Shown here: positions 1 through 7,839 of the stretch, in pieces
How the letters are laid out: each line of letters begins with the position of its first letter
Numbering within the stretch: position 1 is the first letter of the stretch
Assembly: GCA_944351345.1 (NCBI GenBank)
Contig: CALVPO010000002.1
Coordinates: forward strand, 1-29,206
Direction of reading: 5' to 3'
DNA length: 29,206 nt
Source of the DNA: an uncultured Bacilli bacterium
GTDB taxonomy: Bacteria; Bacillota_I; Bacilli_A; RF39; UBA660
Position numbers and translations under genes: made by a program
The notes under the pieces: generated by a model
Seen by the model: the letters and a program-made list of their open reading frames with translations, nothing else
What the model was told of the DNA's origin: nothing
Databases searched by the model: none

Positions 1-49
1 ACCACTTTTATATTCTTGAATCAATGATATCATATTTTGGCTATTTTGT

Positions 50-868
50 TCAATAACCTTGCCGAACAGGTCTATTAAAAGCTAAAATAGTCTCAATTTC
101 ACAATTAGGATTTTTAAATATATTCTTAGCCAATTCATCTATTGCAGCCGCTTCAGTCCTCTCTGAAATACCAACTGCCAATATTTTATTATTCAAATTA
201 AGAACATCACCACCCTCTATGTGAAAAGATGAATTTCTATCATAGTATTTCTCAACCTTATCTTTAAAATCAGGGTGATAATTAAATATATATTCTCCAT
301 AAATAGTCTCTCTACTTCTAGTTACAGAATACATTTTATTTAAAATAACACCAGAACCAGCACATGCAAACGGATCTCTTGTAAAATATAAATTAGGCAT
401 AGGATCTGCCAAAAAATCAGACTCTTCACTAACTAAATCAACTAAAGATTTCTCAACCTCTCTCTTAGCCCTATTAATCTCCTCTATCTTTATACCTTCC
501 ATAGTCTTTAAAACTAATTCTTTCTTATCAGTAAAACTCTTCAAATACTCATACACTAAAGTTTTATACTTAGGAGTCCTAATACCAGCTTCATATATAA
601 ACTGTCTAATAAACTTATCTTCTATCTCACTTCCTAACTCTAAAACCTCTGCCATCAAATCTTCTAAATATACTACTTCTATCCCATTTTCTCTTAAAAT
701 ATGTGAAAACTCATCATGTTCCCTTTGAGCATCAGGCAAAAATGGAATATCATCAAATAATAACCTAGTTAAATTGTTAGGTGTTAAATTCAACAACTCA
801 TTCCCAGGTCTATGTAATAAAACCTTCTTAAGTGGAGCTATCTCACTCGTTACATTAATAGCATTCAT
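50..868 (-). pseudogene. arcA: Arginine deiminase, 3'-truncated
   Basis: Arginine deiminase converts arginine to citrulline and ammonia, the first step of the energy-yielding ADI pathway in the cytoplasm. Seen: the N-terminal family signature (EIAPLKKVLLHRPG), LFDDIPFLPDAQREHD, MPNLYFTRDP with the active-site Asp, and FHIEGGDVL with the active-site Glu. The ATG at 868 is chosen because an AAAGGAG site precedes it; a longer frame reaches 949 but runs through the promoter. The family is normally about 410 residues. This one stops after 272, just past ILAF, where MHLDTVFT (catalytic His and Asp) and later the catalytic Cys should follow. No frame of positions 1-75 encodes that continuation, so this is a junction with foreign sequence or an assembly break rather than a simple frameshift. 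The product should be inactive. Confidence 0.9.
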
Positions 869-891
869 ATATATTATTTTTTCTCCTTTCA

Positions 892-940
892 AAAAGTAGT
901 TTCCTACTCTAATTAAAGTATAACAGATTAAACTACTTTT
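892..940. repeat. 11-bp inverted repeat bracketing the arcA promoter core
   Basis: AAAAGTAGTTT (892-902) and AAACTACTTTT (930-940) are perfect reverse complements separated by 27 bp. The -10 box and start site lie between them; one arm abuts the -35 and the other is in the early leader. This suggests a dimeric regulator site or a leader hairpin. It does not resemble the ARG box known for ArgR. Confidence 0.5.
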
Positions 941-945
941 ATCAA
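917..945 (-). promoter_or_regulatory. Promoter of arcA
   Basis: On the minus strand, TTGATA (940-945) and TATACT (917-922) are separated by 17 bp, giving a sigma-A-type promoter. The predicted start is near 910, leaving a leader of about 42 nt before the ATG at 868. Confidence 0.7.
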
Positions 946-949
946 ACAA

Positions 950-1213
950 ATAAATACTTTTTTTAACAAATATTTTAATAGTATCTATTCACTTAATTAT
1001 TATAACTTTTTTATCTAATATTATAACTTTATAAAAAAAAGAATGATATATAAATCACTCTAAATATATATTTATTATATAAACGGTGTAATAATCCCTA
1101 ATATTACTCTCTTATCCATCTTTATCCTTTCCATTTTTTAACTAATAAATTATAAGAAACCAAGTAACTATTAGTTAAATATTGCTTTTATTTTTATTAA
1201 TTTAATACTTCTC
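950..1213. other. Intergenic stretch without a gene
   Basis: Extremely AT-rich. It holds the terminator at 1033-1061. A 14- to 19-codon minus-strand reading frame (1075-1134, with an AAAGGA site before an internal ATG) reads MDKRVILGIITPFI and stops; the end faintly recalls the start of dihydrodipicolinate synthase-type proteins but is too short to assign. I see nothing else. Confidence 0.4.
1033..1061 (-). terminator. Rho-independent terminator
   Basis: Minus-strand hairpin AGAGTGAT / ATCATTCT (arms 1054-1061 and 1040-1047, one G-T pair) followed by a run of eight T. It lies about 150 bp downstream of the 433-aa gene. Confidence 0.6.
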
Positions 1214-2515
1214 TTAAAAATTATAATCATCCATATCATAAGAAGAATCACTACTAAAATTATCAGTAGTACTTAAACTAGAACTACTACTAACTTTTGA
1301 AAAATCTTCCATTAATTTCATAATAGTCTCATTTTCTAACAATTTAGTAACTATACCGTTAGTATCTTCTTCAGTCATATTTTCATAATTAACACTATTA
1401 GATACATCTAACTTATCAATTTTTTCATCATACTTAGTACTACTACTTAAATCAAGTTTAATACTATTATTCTCTTGTTTATCATTTATTGTCAAATTAC
1501 ATGTAATATCATCTTTATTTTCTGTAATTTTTACTGACCCATCATAAATAACATTACCATCAGTTGCTACTTCAAAACTATAAGTATCTCCATCTTGAGT
1601 AACACTAAAAGAATCATTTGCCCCAACGATCTCAAATTTAACAAATTTATTCTCTAAACCTTTAGTATAAATTGAAACATCAGCCCCTTCAAACTCTTCT
1701 TCCTCTAAAGAATCATTCAAAGAGTCCTTTATATCATCTACACTAGTATCACTTAAAGCAGAAGCACTATCTAAAAATTCATTATCATTAACTAGTTCAT
1801 TAATAACATCTTTCTTAATAGAATTATAATTTTCTTTATTTAACTTTAATGTTGTCTTTGTTGTATTTATTCCATCAACTTCTATTTTTTCTTTAGTGAA
1901 ATATTCATCTTTTAAACTCTTATTCAAAGCATCTCTTACACTTTTTAAAACAACCTTAGTATCATCTACATTACTGGTACTATTAAATAAACTATCATAA
2001 TCTTCAACAGGCATTTGTATATATTTATCATATAAATCAACTAATTCAACATAAGCATTGCCATTCTCAGCATAAAAATTAACATCTAATAACTTATTAC
2101 CTTCATACTTAGAATTAATATCCATATTCATTATCTTATTCTTATAATCAATACCATAATTACCAGTTAATTCTATACTACCTAAAATACCTAACATATC
2201 ATTAGTAGAACTATCACTACTAGTACCATCTACTTTTAAATTAAATGTTCCACTAACAGTATCACTAGTATTCATATTACTTTCTAAATAAGTATATGTA
2301 TCATTTATTAATGTTTTAAAAATATTCTTAGAATTAACTACTCTATAATAAATAAATACTCCCAGTGCCCCTAATAATAGTAATATTATTATAACAATTA
2401 CTACTAATTTATTCTTCCCCTTACTCTTTTTTGAAGATTTACTATCTTCAGTTACTACCTCATCATAGTTAGTACTTGTAGTATCAATAGGTGTACTCTT
2501 TTCATAATCATTCAT
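1214..2515 (-). CDS. Signal-anchor extracytoplasmic protein, unknown function
   Basis: Not recognised. The 433-residue protein has a hydrophilic Lys/Ser/Thr-rich cytoplasmic head of about 36 residues, one membrane segment (about 37-58, LVVIVIIILLLLGALGVF), and a large exported domain rich in Asp, Ser, Thr and Lys. The exported part shows alternating beta-type segments such as FNLKVDGTS, IELTGNYGIDYKNKIMNM and LNVNFYAENGNAYVEL, followed by KDVINELV-type helices. This pattern recalls lipoprotein-like beta-sheet proteins that bind hydrophobic ligands, but that is inference only. The tail is Ser/Asp-rich. The start has an AAAGGAG site 8 nt upstream and its own near-consensus promoter. It appears monocistronic between a promoter at 2561-2589 and the terminator at 1033-1061. 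Confidence 0.8.
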   Translation of the reverse strand: MNDYEKSTPIDTTSTNYDEVVTEDSKSSKKSKGKNKLVVIVIIILLLLGALGVFIYYRVVNSKNIFKTLINDTYTYLESNMNTSDTVSGTFNLKVDGTSSDSSTNDMLGILGSIELTGNYGIDYKNKIMNMDINSKYEGNKLLDVNFYAENGNAYVELVDLYDKYIQMPVEDYDSLFNSTSNVDDTKVVLKSVRDALNKSLKDEYFTKEKIEVDGINTTKTTLKLNKENYNSIKKDVINELVNDNEFLDSASALSDTSVDDIKDSLNDSLEEEEFEGADVSIYTKGLENKFVKFEIVGANDSFSVTQDGDTYSFEVATDGNVIYDGSVKITENKDDITCNLTINDKQENNSIKLDLSSSTKYDEKIDKLDVSNSVNYENMTEEDTNGIVTKLLENETIMKLMEDFSKVSSSSSLSTTDNFSSDSSYDMDDYNF

Positions 2516-2560
2516 AACTCTACTCCTTTTACTCCATATTTGTAGATAACCTACACTATA

Positions 2561-2589
2561 ATTATATCCTCTACTAAACTAAATGTAAA
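2561..2589 (-). promoter_or_regulatory. Promoter of the 433-aa membrane protein gene
   Basis: TTTACA (2584-2589), a 17-bp spacer and TATAAT (2561-2566) on the minus strand. It starts 3 bp beyond the stop of the SpoIIM-family gene. The leader carries a small hairpin, TGTAG/CTACA. Confidence 0.75.
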
Positions 2590-2591
2590 GA

Positions 2592-3224
2592 CTATTTTGT
2601 ATACAAACTTATTATTACTTTTAAAAGATTAGGAAACATATATACTTCTAAAATAGAAGATATAAAACTAGCTATTACGCCAAATATTAATATTATAACA
2701 TACTTCTTAAGCATCGATCTATTCTTCTTAGAATTCTTACTTACTATAATAGTAAGTAAATTATGGGAAAACATAATACTATATATAGTAAGAATACAAA
2801 CTACCATTATATTTATTATTTGATGAGGAAATATATATAATAATCCCATCAAAATTCCCTTATACTTATATGTAAGAAATATAGAAGAAATACTAAACCC
2901 TATAATAAATCCCTTTATATACGTTAAAAATATATTAAAAATTACTCCTATTATACTTAAACCAAGTCCCCATATCAATCCAACAAATATATAATTTATT
3001 ATAAGACTATTTTTTAAAGCTAGTCCATTATCTATTTTATTACTATCTATATTAGATATAAAAGTTTCAATCTGTAAAATAGCATTAGATTTATCTGTAT
3101 CATTTAAAACTATTAGAAATATTGAACCAGATATTATTCCAAATAATAGAATAGTTATTAAAAAATAATTAATTTTCTTACTAGGTAAAATAATATTACT
3201 AAGCTTCGTTTTTTTCTTATTCAT
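2592..3224 (-). CDS. SpoIIM-family (stage II sporulation protein M-like) membrane protein
   Basis: A 210-residue integral membrane protein with five or so hydrophobic segments. The stretch from LALKNSLIINYIFVGLIWGL through GLSIIGVIFN, YIKGFIIGFSI, KYKGILMGLLYIFPHQI matches the SpoIIM family pattern (conserved KN, WGLGLSIIG, KGF.IGF, GL..IFPH). In endospore formers SpoIIM acts with SpoIID and SpoIIP in peptidoglycan-dependent engulfment; many non-spore-formers keep family members of unclear role. ATG 3224 is preferred because AGTGGTG sits 7 nt before it; an in-frame GTG at 3236 would lengthen it by four residues. It diverges from a small plus-strand membrane protein and shares its regulatory region. 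No other engulfment gene is present here. Confidence 0.75.
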   Translation of the reverse strand: MNKKKTKLSNIILPSKKINYFLITILLFGIISGSIFLIVLNDTDKSNAILQIETFISNIDSNKIDNGLALKNSLIINYIFVGLIWGLGLSIIGVIFNIFLTYIKGFIIGFSISSIFLTYKYKGILMGLLYIFPHQIINIMVVCILTIYSIMFSHNLLTIIVSKNSKKNRSMLKKYVIILIFGVIASFISSILEVYMFPNLLKVIISLYTK

Positions 3225-3245
3225 TAGTATCACCACTTAAATATA

Positions 3246-3285
3246 TTAGGTAATACTTGTTTTTATACCTAAAATTTTGTATAAT
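3246..3285 (+). promoter_or_regulatory. Divergent control region with promoter and inverted repeat
   Basis: Plus-strand promoter TTGTTT (3257-3262), 17 bp, TATAAT (3280-3285). An inverted repeat TTAGGTA (3246-3252) / TACCTAA (3266-3272) encloses the -35 box, placing a possible operator between the SpoIIM-like gene and the 98-aa gene. Confidence 0.55.
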
Positions 3286-3304
3286 GTTCTAGAGGTGGGA
3301 AGTA

Positions 3305-3601
3305 ATGAGTAAAAATTATAAACAAAAACATACTATAGATAATGAAGGAAACACTATAGAAGAAAATAATAATGGTCTTAGTAAAAAAGAAATATATGAT
3401 TTAAAACAAAAAGAAAAAAAAGCTATTAAAGAAAAACTAGCTAAAAAAAATAAATCTAAAACAAAAAAAATAAAAAAGAAATCTAAAAACAAAACATATA
3501 GTACTAACTTAGCTGGAAGAATATTTGCAATTATAATGCTTCTATTAATGGCTGGTTCCGTAATTACTACTGTATTTTATTATTTTAATGGTATATATTA
3601 A
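3305..3601 (+). CDS. Small Lys-rich protein with one C-terminal membrane helix
   Basis: Not recognised. The first about 68 residues are very basic and low in complexity (Lys and Asn dominate, with a KKEIYDLKQKEKKAIKEKL helix that could form a coiled coil). A single membrane segment follows at about 73-94 (IFAIIMLLLMAGSVITTVFYYF), and the chain ends a few residues later. The basic region should face the cytoplasm and could contact nucleic acid or the membrane surface; this is inference. GAGGTGGGA precedes the ATG, and the predicted transcript start falls at this site, giving a leader of only about 13 nt. It is one of three plus-strand genes in the window and ends in a bidirectional terminator shared with the convergent gene. 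Confidence 0.7.
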   Translation: MSKNYKQKHTIDNEGNTIEENNNGLSKKEIYDLKQKEKKAIKEKLAKKNKSKTKKIKKKSKNKTYSTNLAGRIFAIIMLLLMAGSVITTVFYYFNGIY

Positions 3602-3634
3602 AAAAAGTCTTTAGAATAACTAATAGACTTTTTT
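3601..3634. terminator. Bidirectional terminator between convergent genes
   Basis: AAAAAAGTCT (3601-3610) and AGACTTTTTT (3625-3634) form a perfect 10-bp stem with T runs on both strands. It serves the 98-aa gene on the plus strand and overlaps the stop of the convergent 228-aa gene. Confidence 0.85.
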
Positions 3635-4319
3635 ATAATAACATATATAAGGCTACTAAAGAAACTACTGCTACTATAACACCTAATAAAACATAAGAAA
3701 CAAATCCAGGTTCTTTTACATTTTTTTCGCTAGTTGTAGTATTTATAGCATCCATACTAGCTGTTTTATCTAAAACATCACTAGCAAGTTTACTATCAGC
3801 ATTTATTTCTGGTTGTGGTGATGCTACATTTTCAAATTTATTAACAGGAGCTTGATTATAATCTACTAACTCTACTCTGCCATTATATTTAGCAACAAAC
3901 CAATTAATAAAAGCTGTAAAATCCTGATTACTATTAAATTTAATAATAGAATCAACATTAATATTACTAGATGTTAGTATACCATAAGCTGTATTTATCA
4001 AATATCCCATAACTTTATTGGTATATTCAAATATCTTCTGATCATTATTTAATTTAATCTGCTCTATTAAATTACTATCTAAAACTGGTATAACAACAGC
4101 TATATCATTAAAATGAAAACTCTTATAAATTTCAGTTACTGCATTGGTTAAATCACTTATATTAGAAACTCCCATGTTTATAGAATTAGTATTACTAACT
4201 AAATTTAAAACTATATTAACCTTAGATACATTAGGTACGCAAATATAAAACGAAATCTTTTTATCACTTATTAAATAAACATTCTTATTATCAACATTAG
4301 CAATTAAATTTTTATTCAT
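3633..4319 (-). CDS. Tail-anchored protein, unknown function
   Basis: Not recognised. It has 228 residues: a soluble mixed alpha/beta N-terminal domain of about 165 residues, a polar linker (about 165-205, rich in Asn, Ala, Ser and Asp), and a single C-terminal membrane segment (about 207-227, YVLLGVIVAVVSLVALYMLL) at the very end. There is no signal sequence, so the domain should stay cytoplasmic, anchored by its tail. GAGG and AGGG motifs precede the ATG. It lies downstream of mscL but is separated from it by a terminator, so it probably has its own promoter. Its nearest neighbour, the 98-aa protein, is also C-terminally anchored; a shared role is only a guess. Confidence 0.7.
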   Translation of the reverse strand: MNKNLIANVDNKNVYLISDKKISFYICVPNVSKVNIVLNLVSNTNSINMGVSNISDLTNAVTEIYKSFHFNDIAVVIPVLDSNLIEQIKLNNDQKIFEYTNKVMGYLINTAYGILTSSNINVDSIIKFNSNQDFTAFINWFVAKYNGRVELVDYNQAPVNKFENVASPQPEINADSKLASDVLDKTASMDAINTTTSEKNVKEPGFVSYVLLGVIVAVVSLVALYMLL

Positions 4320-4376
4320 ATAAATCCCTATCCTCGCTATTTTATAGATTACTTACTATTTAGTTAATTATAGCAA

Positions 4377-4406
4377 AAAAAAGATAACTTATCAATTACC
4401 TTTTTT
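4377..4406 (-). terminator. Terminator of the valS-folD-tkt-mscL transcription unit
   Basis: Minus-strand stem AAAAAAGGTAA / TTATCTTTTTT (4396-4406 and 4377-4387, one G-T pair) with a T run, just 7 bp after the mscL stop. Confidence 0.75.
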
Positions 4407-4412
4407 ATTTTT

Positions 4413-4871
4413 TTACTTATTTTTTAGTAAATCTCTAATTTCTTCTAAAATTATAACTTCTCTACTATCTTTGCTAACATCTTTTTTTACCTCTTTAATC
4501 TTATTATCTTCTTTCTTTCTAAATAATTTATTCATAAATTTAACAATAATAAAGACTACAAAAGCCATTATAATAAAATTTATAATATCAGTAAAAAATG
4601 CCCCATACTTTAAAGTTAAACCACCTAATGTTAAAGTATAAGCTGAAAAATCAGCATCTGCAAAACATCCTAGAATTGGCGATATAATATTATTAGTAAG
4701 AGATGTTACCAAATTTTGAAAAGCAGAACCTATAATAACACCAACAGCCAAATCCAAAACATTTCCTCTTGATATAAACTCTTTGAATTCACCAATTATT
4801 CCTATTTTCTTTATAGCATCTATCTGATGTTCAGCCACATCTTTAACTTTATTCTTATCAACTTTCTTCAT
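4413..4871 (-). CDS. mscL: Large-conductance mechanosensitive channel
   Basis: MscL forms a homopentameric channel in the cytoplasmic membrane that opens under membrane tension and releases solutes during hypo-osmotic shock. The protein has 152 residues, slightly long because of an extra N-terminal helix of about 24 residues. The diagnostic FKEFISRGNVLDLAVGVIIGSAF (about 30-52) is the amphipathic N-terminus plus gating helix TM1. A short periplasm-facing loop follows, then TM2 (about 93-115, FFTDIINFIIMAFVVFIIVKF) and a charged cytoplasmic helix ending in EVIILEEIRDLLKNK. The ATG has an AGGGGGAT site and lies 9 bp after the transketolase stop, so it is the last gene of that unit, closed by the terminator at 4377-4406. 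Confidence 0.95.
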   Translation of the reverse strand: MKKVDKNKVKDVAEHQIDAIKKIGIIGEFKEFISRGNVLDLAVGVIIGSAFQNLVTSLTNNIISPILGCFADADFSAYTLTLGGLTLKYGAFFTDIINFIIMAFVVFIIVKFMNKLFRKKEDNKIKEVKKDVSKDSREVIILEEIRDLLKNK

Positions 4872-4880
4872 AAAATCCCC

Positions 4881-6854
4881 CTATACTTTATTTTTAATAC
4901 GCATAACCAAACTTGGAATATCTAATTCAAAGTCTTTTAAAATATCTTCTTCATTACCAGACTTACCAAAATCATTAACACTAATAAAATCATCTTCCAA
5001 ATCTAATAATTTATACCATTTTGAATCATTAGAAAATTCTATTACAACCTTTCTATAACCCTTTGGTAAAACTTCGTTAATATAATCACTATCTTGAGCT
5101 AAGAAATTATCTAAATTAGGAACAGTAACAACTCTAGCCTCTATATAATTCTTTATAAGTTCTTCCTTTAAATCCATAGCAAGCTCAACCTCACTACCAC
5201 TAGCAATCAATATAACATCTAAACTCTTCTTTACCTCACTTATAATATAAGCTCCATATTTTATACCAGCTTGATTAGTAAACTCTTGCGTTTTAACATG
5301 TCCACGTGGAAGTATTAAACAACTAGGCTCTCCTAACTCTAAAATCTCATTCCAACTGCCTATTAACTCTTTATAATCAGCTGGTCTATAAACATGTAAA
5401 TTAGGAATTGATCTAAGCATTGCTAACTGTTCTACTGGTTGATGAGTCGCTCCATCCTGACCAACTAAAATACTATCATGAGTAAAAATATAAGTAACAG
5501 GTAATTTCATCATTGCACTCATTCTAATAGCAGGCTTCAAATAATCTGAAAAAGCTAAAAAACAACTTCCAAATACTCTTAAATTACATAAAGCCATACC
5601 ATTTAATATACTTCCCATAGCATGTTCTCTTACACCAAAAGCAATATTTCTACCAGTATAATTATCAGAATTAAAATCTTCTCTTCCCTTTAAATAAGTC
5701 TTAGTACTATTACTAACATCAGCACTTCCACCCATAAAATTAGGAACAAACGCTGATATAACATTCATTATTTGATAATTAACGTCTCTCAAATCTTTAT
5801 CAGTAAATAACTTCTCTGTATCAATTACTTTATCTAACTTTAAAGTTATACTCTCATTATTAATAATATTATTTAAACTATTTACCTCGGCCTCATCAAT
5901 ACCTTTTATATATTCTTCATAATCATGATACCAATTGTTATAATTATCATCAACTCTATCTCTAATAGCTTGTCTATATAAAGCCAAATTAGCCTTATCT
6001 AACTCCCACTTATCACCAGTACCTATCTCTTTCCTTATCTCACGATAATCATCAAGTTCTAACTTACCATGAATCTTATTAGTACCTTCATATTTAGAAT
6101 ACATACCTATAACAGTATTAATTACAATCAAACAAGGTCTTGTTGACTTCTTAGCAGCTATTATAGCCTTATTAATCTCTTTTATACTATCCCCTTTTTT
6201 AACATAAAGTACTTCCCAATCTAATCCAGTATATACAGATACTATATTATCAATATAATTTTCTTCAGTATCACCATCTAAAGTAACACCATTAGCATCA
6301 TATAAAACAATTAAATTATCTAAATTAAACTTAGAAGCTATACTAGCAGCCTCATAACTAACACCTTCCATTAAGTCTCCATCAGAAACAAAAGTATAAA
6401 CATAATAATCAAATAAACCAATTTTTTTATTACCAAAATTACTATCTAAATACTTACCAGCCATAGCCATACCAACAGAAGTAGCAAACCCTTGTCCAAG
6501 TGGCCCAGTAGTTGCATCAATTCTATTATCCAAATTATATTCTGGATGACCAGGAGTTTTAGAATACAAATTTCTAAAATTTTTAAGATCATTCATATTA
6601 TAATCATTCTCATTTATACAATATAATATAGCATACAATAACGCAGAACCATGCCCAGCAGACATAACAAACCTATCCCTATTACACCAATCTTTCTTAT
6701 TCAAATCAAAATTAAGATGTTTAGTAAACAAAGTATATAAAATAGGTGCAGCACCTAAAGCTATACCAGGATGTCCACTACCAGCCTCATTAATCATATC
6801 AAGAGCTAAACATCTTATATCATCTATCATTTGTTCATTATTTAATTTTGCCAC
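4881..6854 (-). CDS. tkt: Transketolase
   Basis: Thiamine-diphosphate enzyme that moves two-carbon ketol units between sugar phosphates in the pentose phosphate pathway. Seen: EAGSGHPGIALGAAPILYTL near the N-terminus, TTGPLGQGFATSVGMA, the diphosphate/Mg motif SDGDLMEGVSYEAAS, the GVREHAMG active-site Glu region, FSDYLKPAIRMSAMM and THDSILVGQDGATHQPVEQL. From GTG 6854 the protein has 657 residues, normal for the family, and starts about seven residues before the conserved IRCLALD helix. An upstream ATG at 6920 has a good GGAG site and would add 22 hydrophobic residues (MDKFVYISFLLCYN) untypical for transketolases. A promoter-like TTTATA-17-TATAAT pair (6902-6907, 6879-6884) lies within that extension and favours the GTG. 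The start is therefore the one uncertain point. Confidence 0.95.
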   Translation of the reverse strand: MAKLNNEQMIDDIRCLALDMINEAGSGHPGIALGAAPILYTLFTKHLNFDLNKKDWCNRDRFVMSAGHGSALLYAILYCINENDYNMNDLKNFRNLYSKTPGHPEYNLDNRIDATTGPLGQGFATSVGMAMAGKYLDSNFGNKKIGLFDYYVYTFVSDGDLMEGVSYEAASIASKFNLDNLIVLYDANGVTLDGDTEENYIDNIVSVYTGLDWEVLYVKKGDSIKEINKAIIAAKKSTRPCLIVINTVIGMYSKYEGTNKIHGKLELDDYREIRKEIGTGDKWELDKANLALYRQAIRDRVDDNYNNWYHDYEEYIKGIDEAEVNSLNNIINNESITLKLDKVIDTEKLFTDKDLRDVNYQIMNVISAFVPNFMGGSADVSNSTKTYLKGREDFNSDNYTGRNIAFGVREHAMGSILNGMALCNLRVFGSCFLAFSDYLKPAIRMSAMMKLPVTYIFTHDSILVGQDGATHQPVEQLAMLRSIPNLHVYRPADYKELIGSWNEILELGEPSCLILPRGHVKTQEFTNQAGIKYGAYIISEVKKSLDVILIASGSEVELAMDLKEELIKNYIEARVVTVPNLDNFLAQDSDYINEVLPKGYRKVVIEFSNDSKWYKLLDLEDDFISVNDFGKSGNEEDILKDFELDIPSLVMRIKNKV

Positions 6855-6878
6855 TATATCCCTACTTTCATAAGTAAA

Positions 6879-6907
6879 ATTATAACATAAAAGAAAAGAA
6901 ATATAAA
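6879..6907 (-). promoter_or_regulatory. Possible internal promoter for tkt
   Basis: TTTATA (6902-6907), 17 bp, perfect TATAAT (6879-6884). If used, transcription would begin near 6872, 18 nt before the GTG at 6854. AT-rich sequence makes chance matches likely. Confidence 0.35.
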
Positions 6908-6984
6908 CAAATTTATCCATATTTCTCCAAAAATCTACTTTATGTAAAATATAACTATTATATAAATTCCTACTATTTTATTAA

Positions 6985-7827
6985 CTAATCTTTCTTATTT
7001 AATTCGTAAGCTCTATATACATTATATAATAACTCTACTGTAGTAACTTGCCCAACACCATAAGGAACAGGAGTAATATAACTAACAATATCTACTACAT
7101 TATCATAATCTACATCACCACATAATTTGCCATTAACAACATTAATTCCAGCATCTATAATAACACATTCCTTTTTAACCATATCTTTAGTTATTAATTT
7201 AGCTACTCCTACCGCTACTATTAAAATATCTGCCTTACTGGTAATACTTTCTAAATTTTTAGTTTTAGAATGACATAAAGTTACAGTAGCATTTGTATTA
7301 CTAAGTATACTAAACATAGGTTTGCCTACCAAATCACTTCTACCAACTATCACAATATGCTTACCACTAACATCTATATTATAATAAGAAAATATATCCA
7401 TTATTCCTAAGGCAGTACCTGGTATTAAGCATTCTTTATTGCAAATCAATCTTCCAGCATTAATGCAAGTTAACCCATCAACATCTTTCTTTGAAGATAT
7501 CCTATCTAAAACTTTTCTAGAATCTAAGTTATCAGGAATAGGTAACTGTATTAATATTCCATCAACGTTACAATCATCATTTAATTCATCTATTAAACTT
7601 AAAACATCATCTTCTAAAACATCATCATCTAATTTTATACAATTAAATTTATATCCCAATTCTATAGCCAATTTTTCTTTTTGCTTAACATAAATATTAC
7701 TAGAATCACTACTTCCAATTTGAATAACAGTAAGACCTAATCTTCTATCCAACTTATCTAATTTATTTTTTAAATCATCTAAGAGTTTTTTTCTAACTTC
7801 TCTACCATCTAATAAAGTCATATTCAT
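6985..7827 (-). CDS. folD: Bifunctional methylenetetrahydrofolate dehydrogenase/cyclohydrolase
   Basis: FolD interconverts 5,10-methylene-, methenyl- and 10-formyl-tetrahydrofolate with NADP, feeding purine and formyl-Met synthesis. The 280-residue length is typical. Seen: YVKQKEKLAIELG with the catalytic Lys, GILIQLPIPDNLD, KDVDGLTCINAGRL, the Rossmann nucleotide loop IVGRSDLVGKPM, ATVTLCHSKTKNL, and the end DAGINV...GDVDYDNV...ITPVPYGVGQVTTVELLYN. The ATG at 7827 follows AAAGGCGGG; a second ATG two codons on is also possible. It starts 12 bp after the AlbA_2-type ATPase gene, so the repeat-containing promoter of that gene probably also drives folD and the genes after it. Confidence 0.96.
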   Translation of the reverse strand: MNMTLLDGREVRKKLLDDLKNKLDKLDRRLGLTVIQIGSSDSSNIYVKQKEKLAIELGYKFNCIKLDDDVLEDDVLSLIDELNDDCNVDGILIQLPIPDNLDSRKVLDRISSKKDVDGLTCINAGRLICNKECLIPGTALGIMDIFSYYNIDVSGKHIVIVGRSDLVGKPMFSILSNTNATVTLCHSKTKNLESITSKADILIVAVGVAKLITKDMVKKECVIIDAGINVVNGKLCGDVDYDNVVDIVSYITPVPYGVGQVTTVELLYNVYRAYELNKKD

Positions 7828-7839
7828 ACCCGCCTTTAT

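Noticed and set aside
1075..1134. Minus-strand small frame MDKRVILGIITPFI
   Set aside because: Only 14-19 codons; resemblance to a DapA start is too weak to call a remnant.
7439..7693. Plus-strand frame inside folD
   Set aside because: Antisense shadow of a well-conserved gene.
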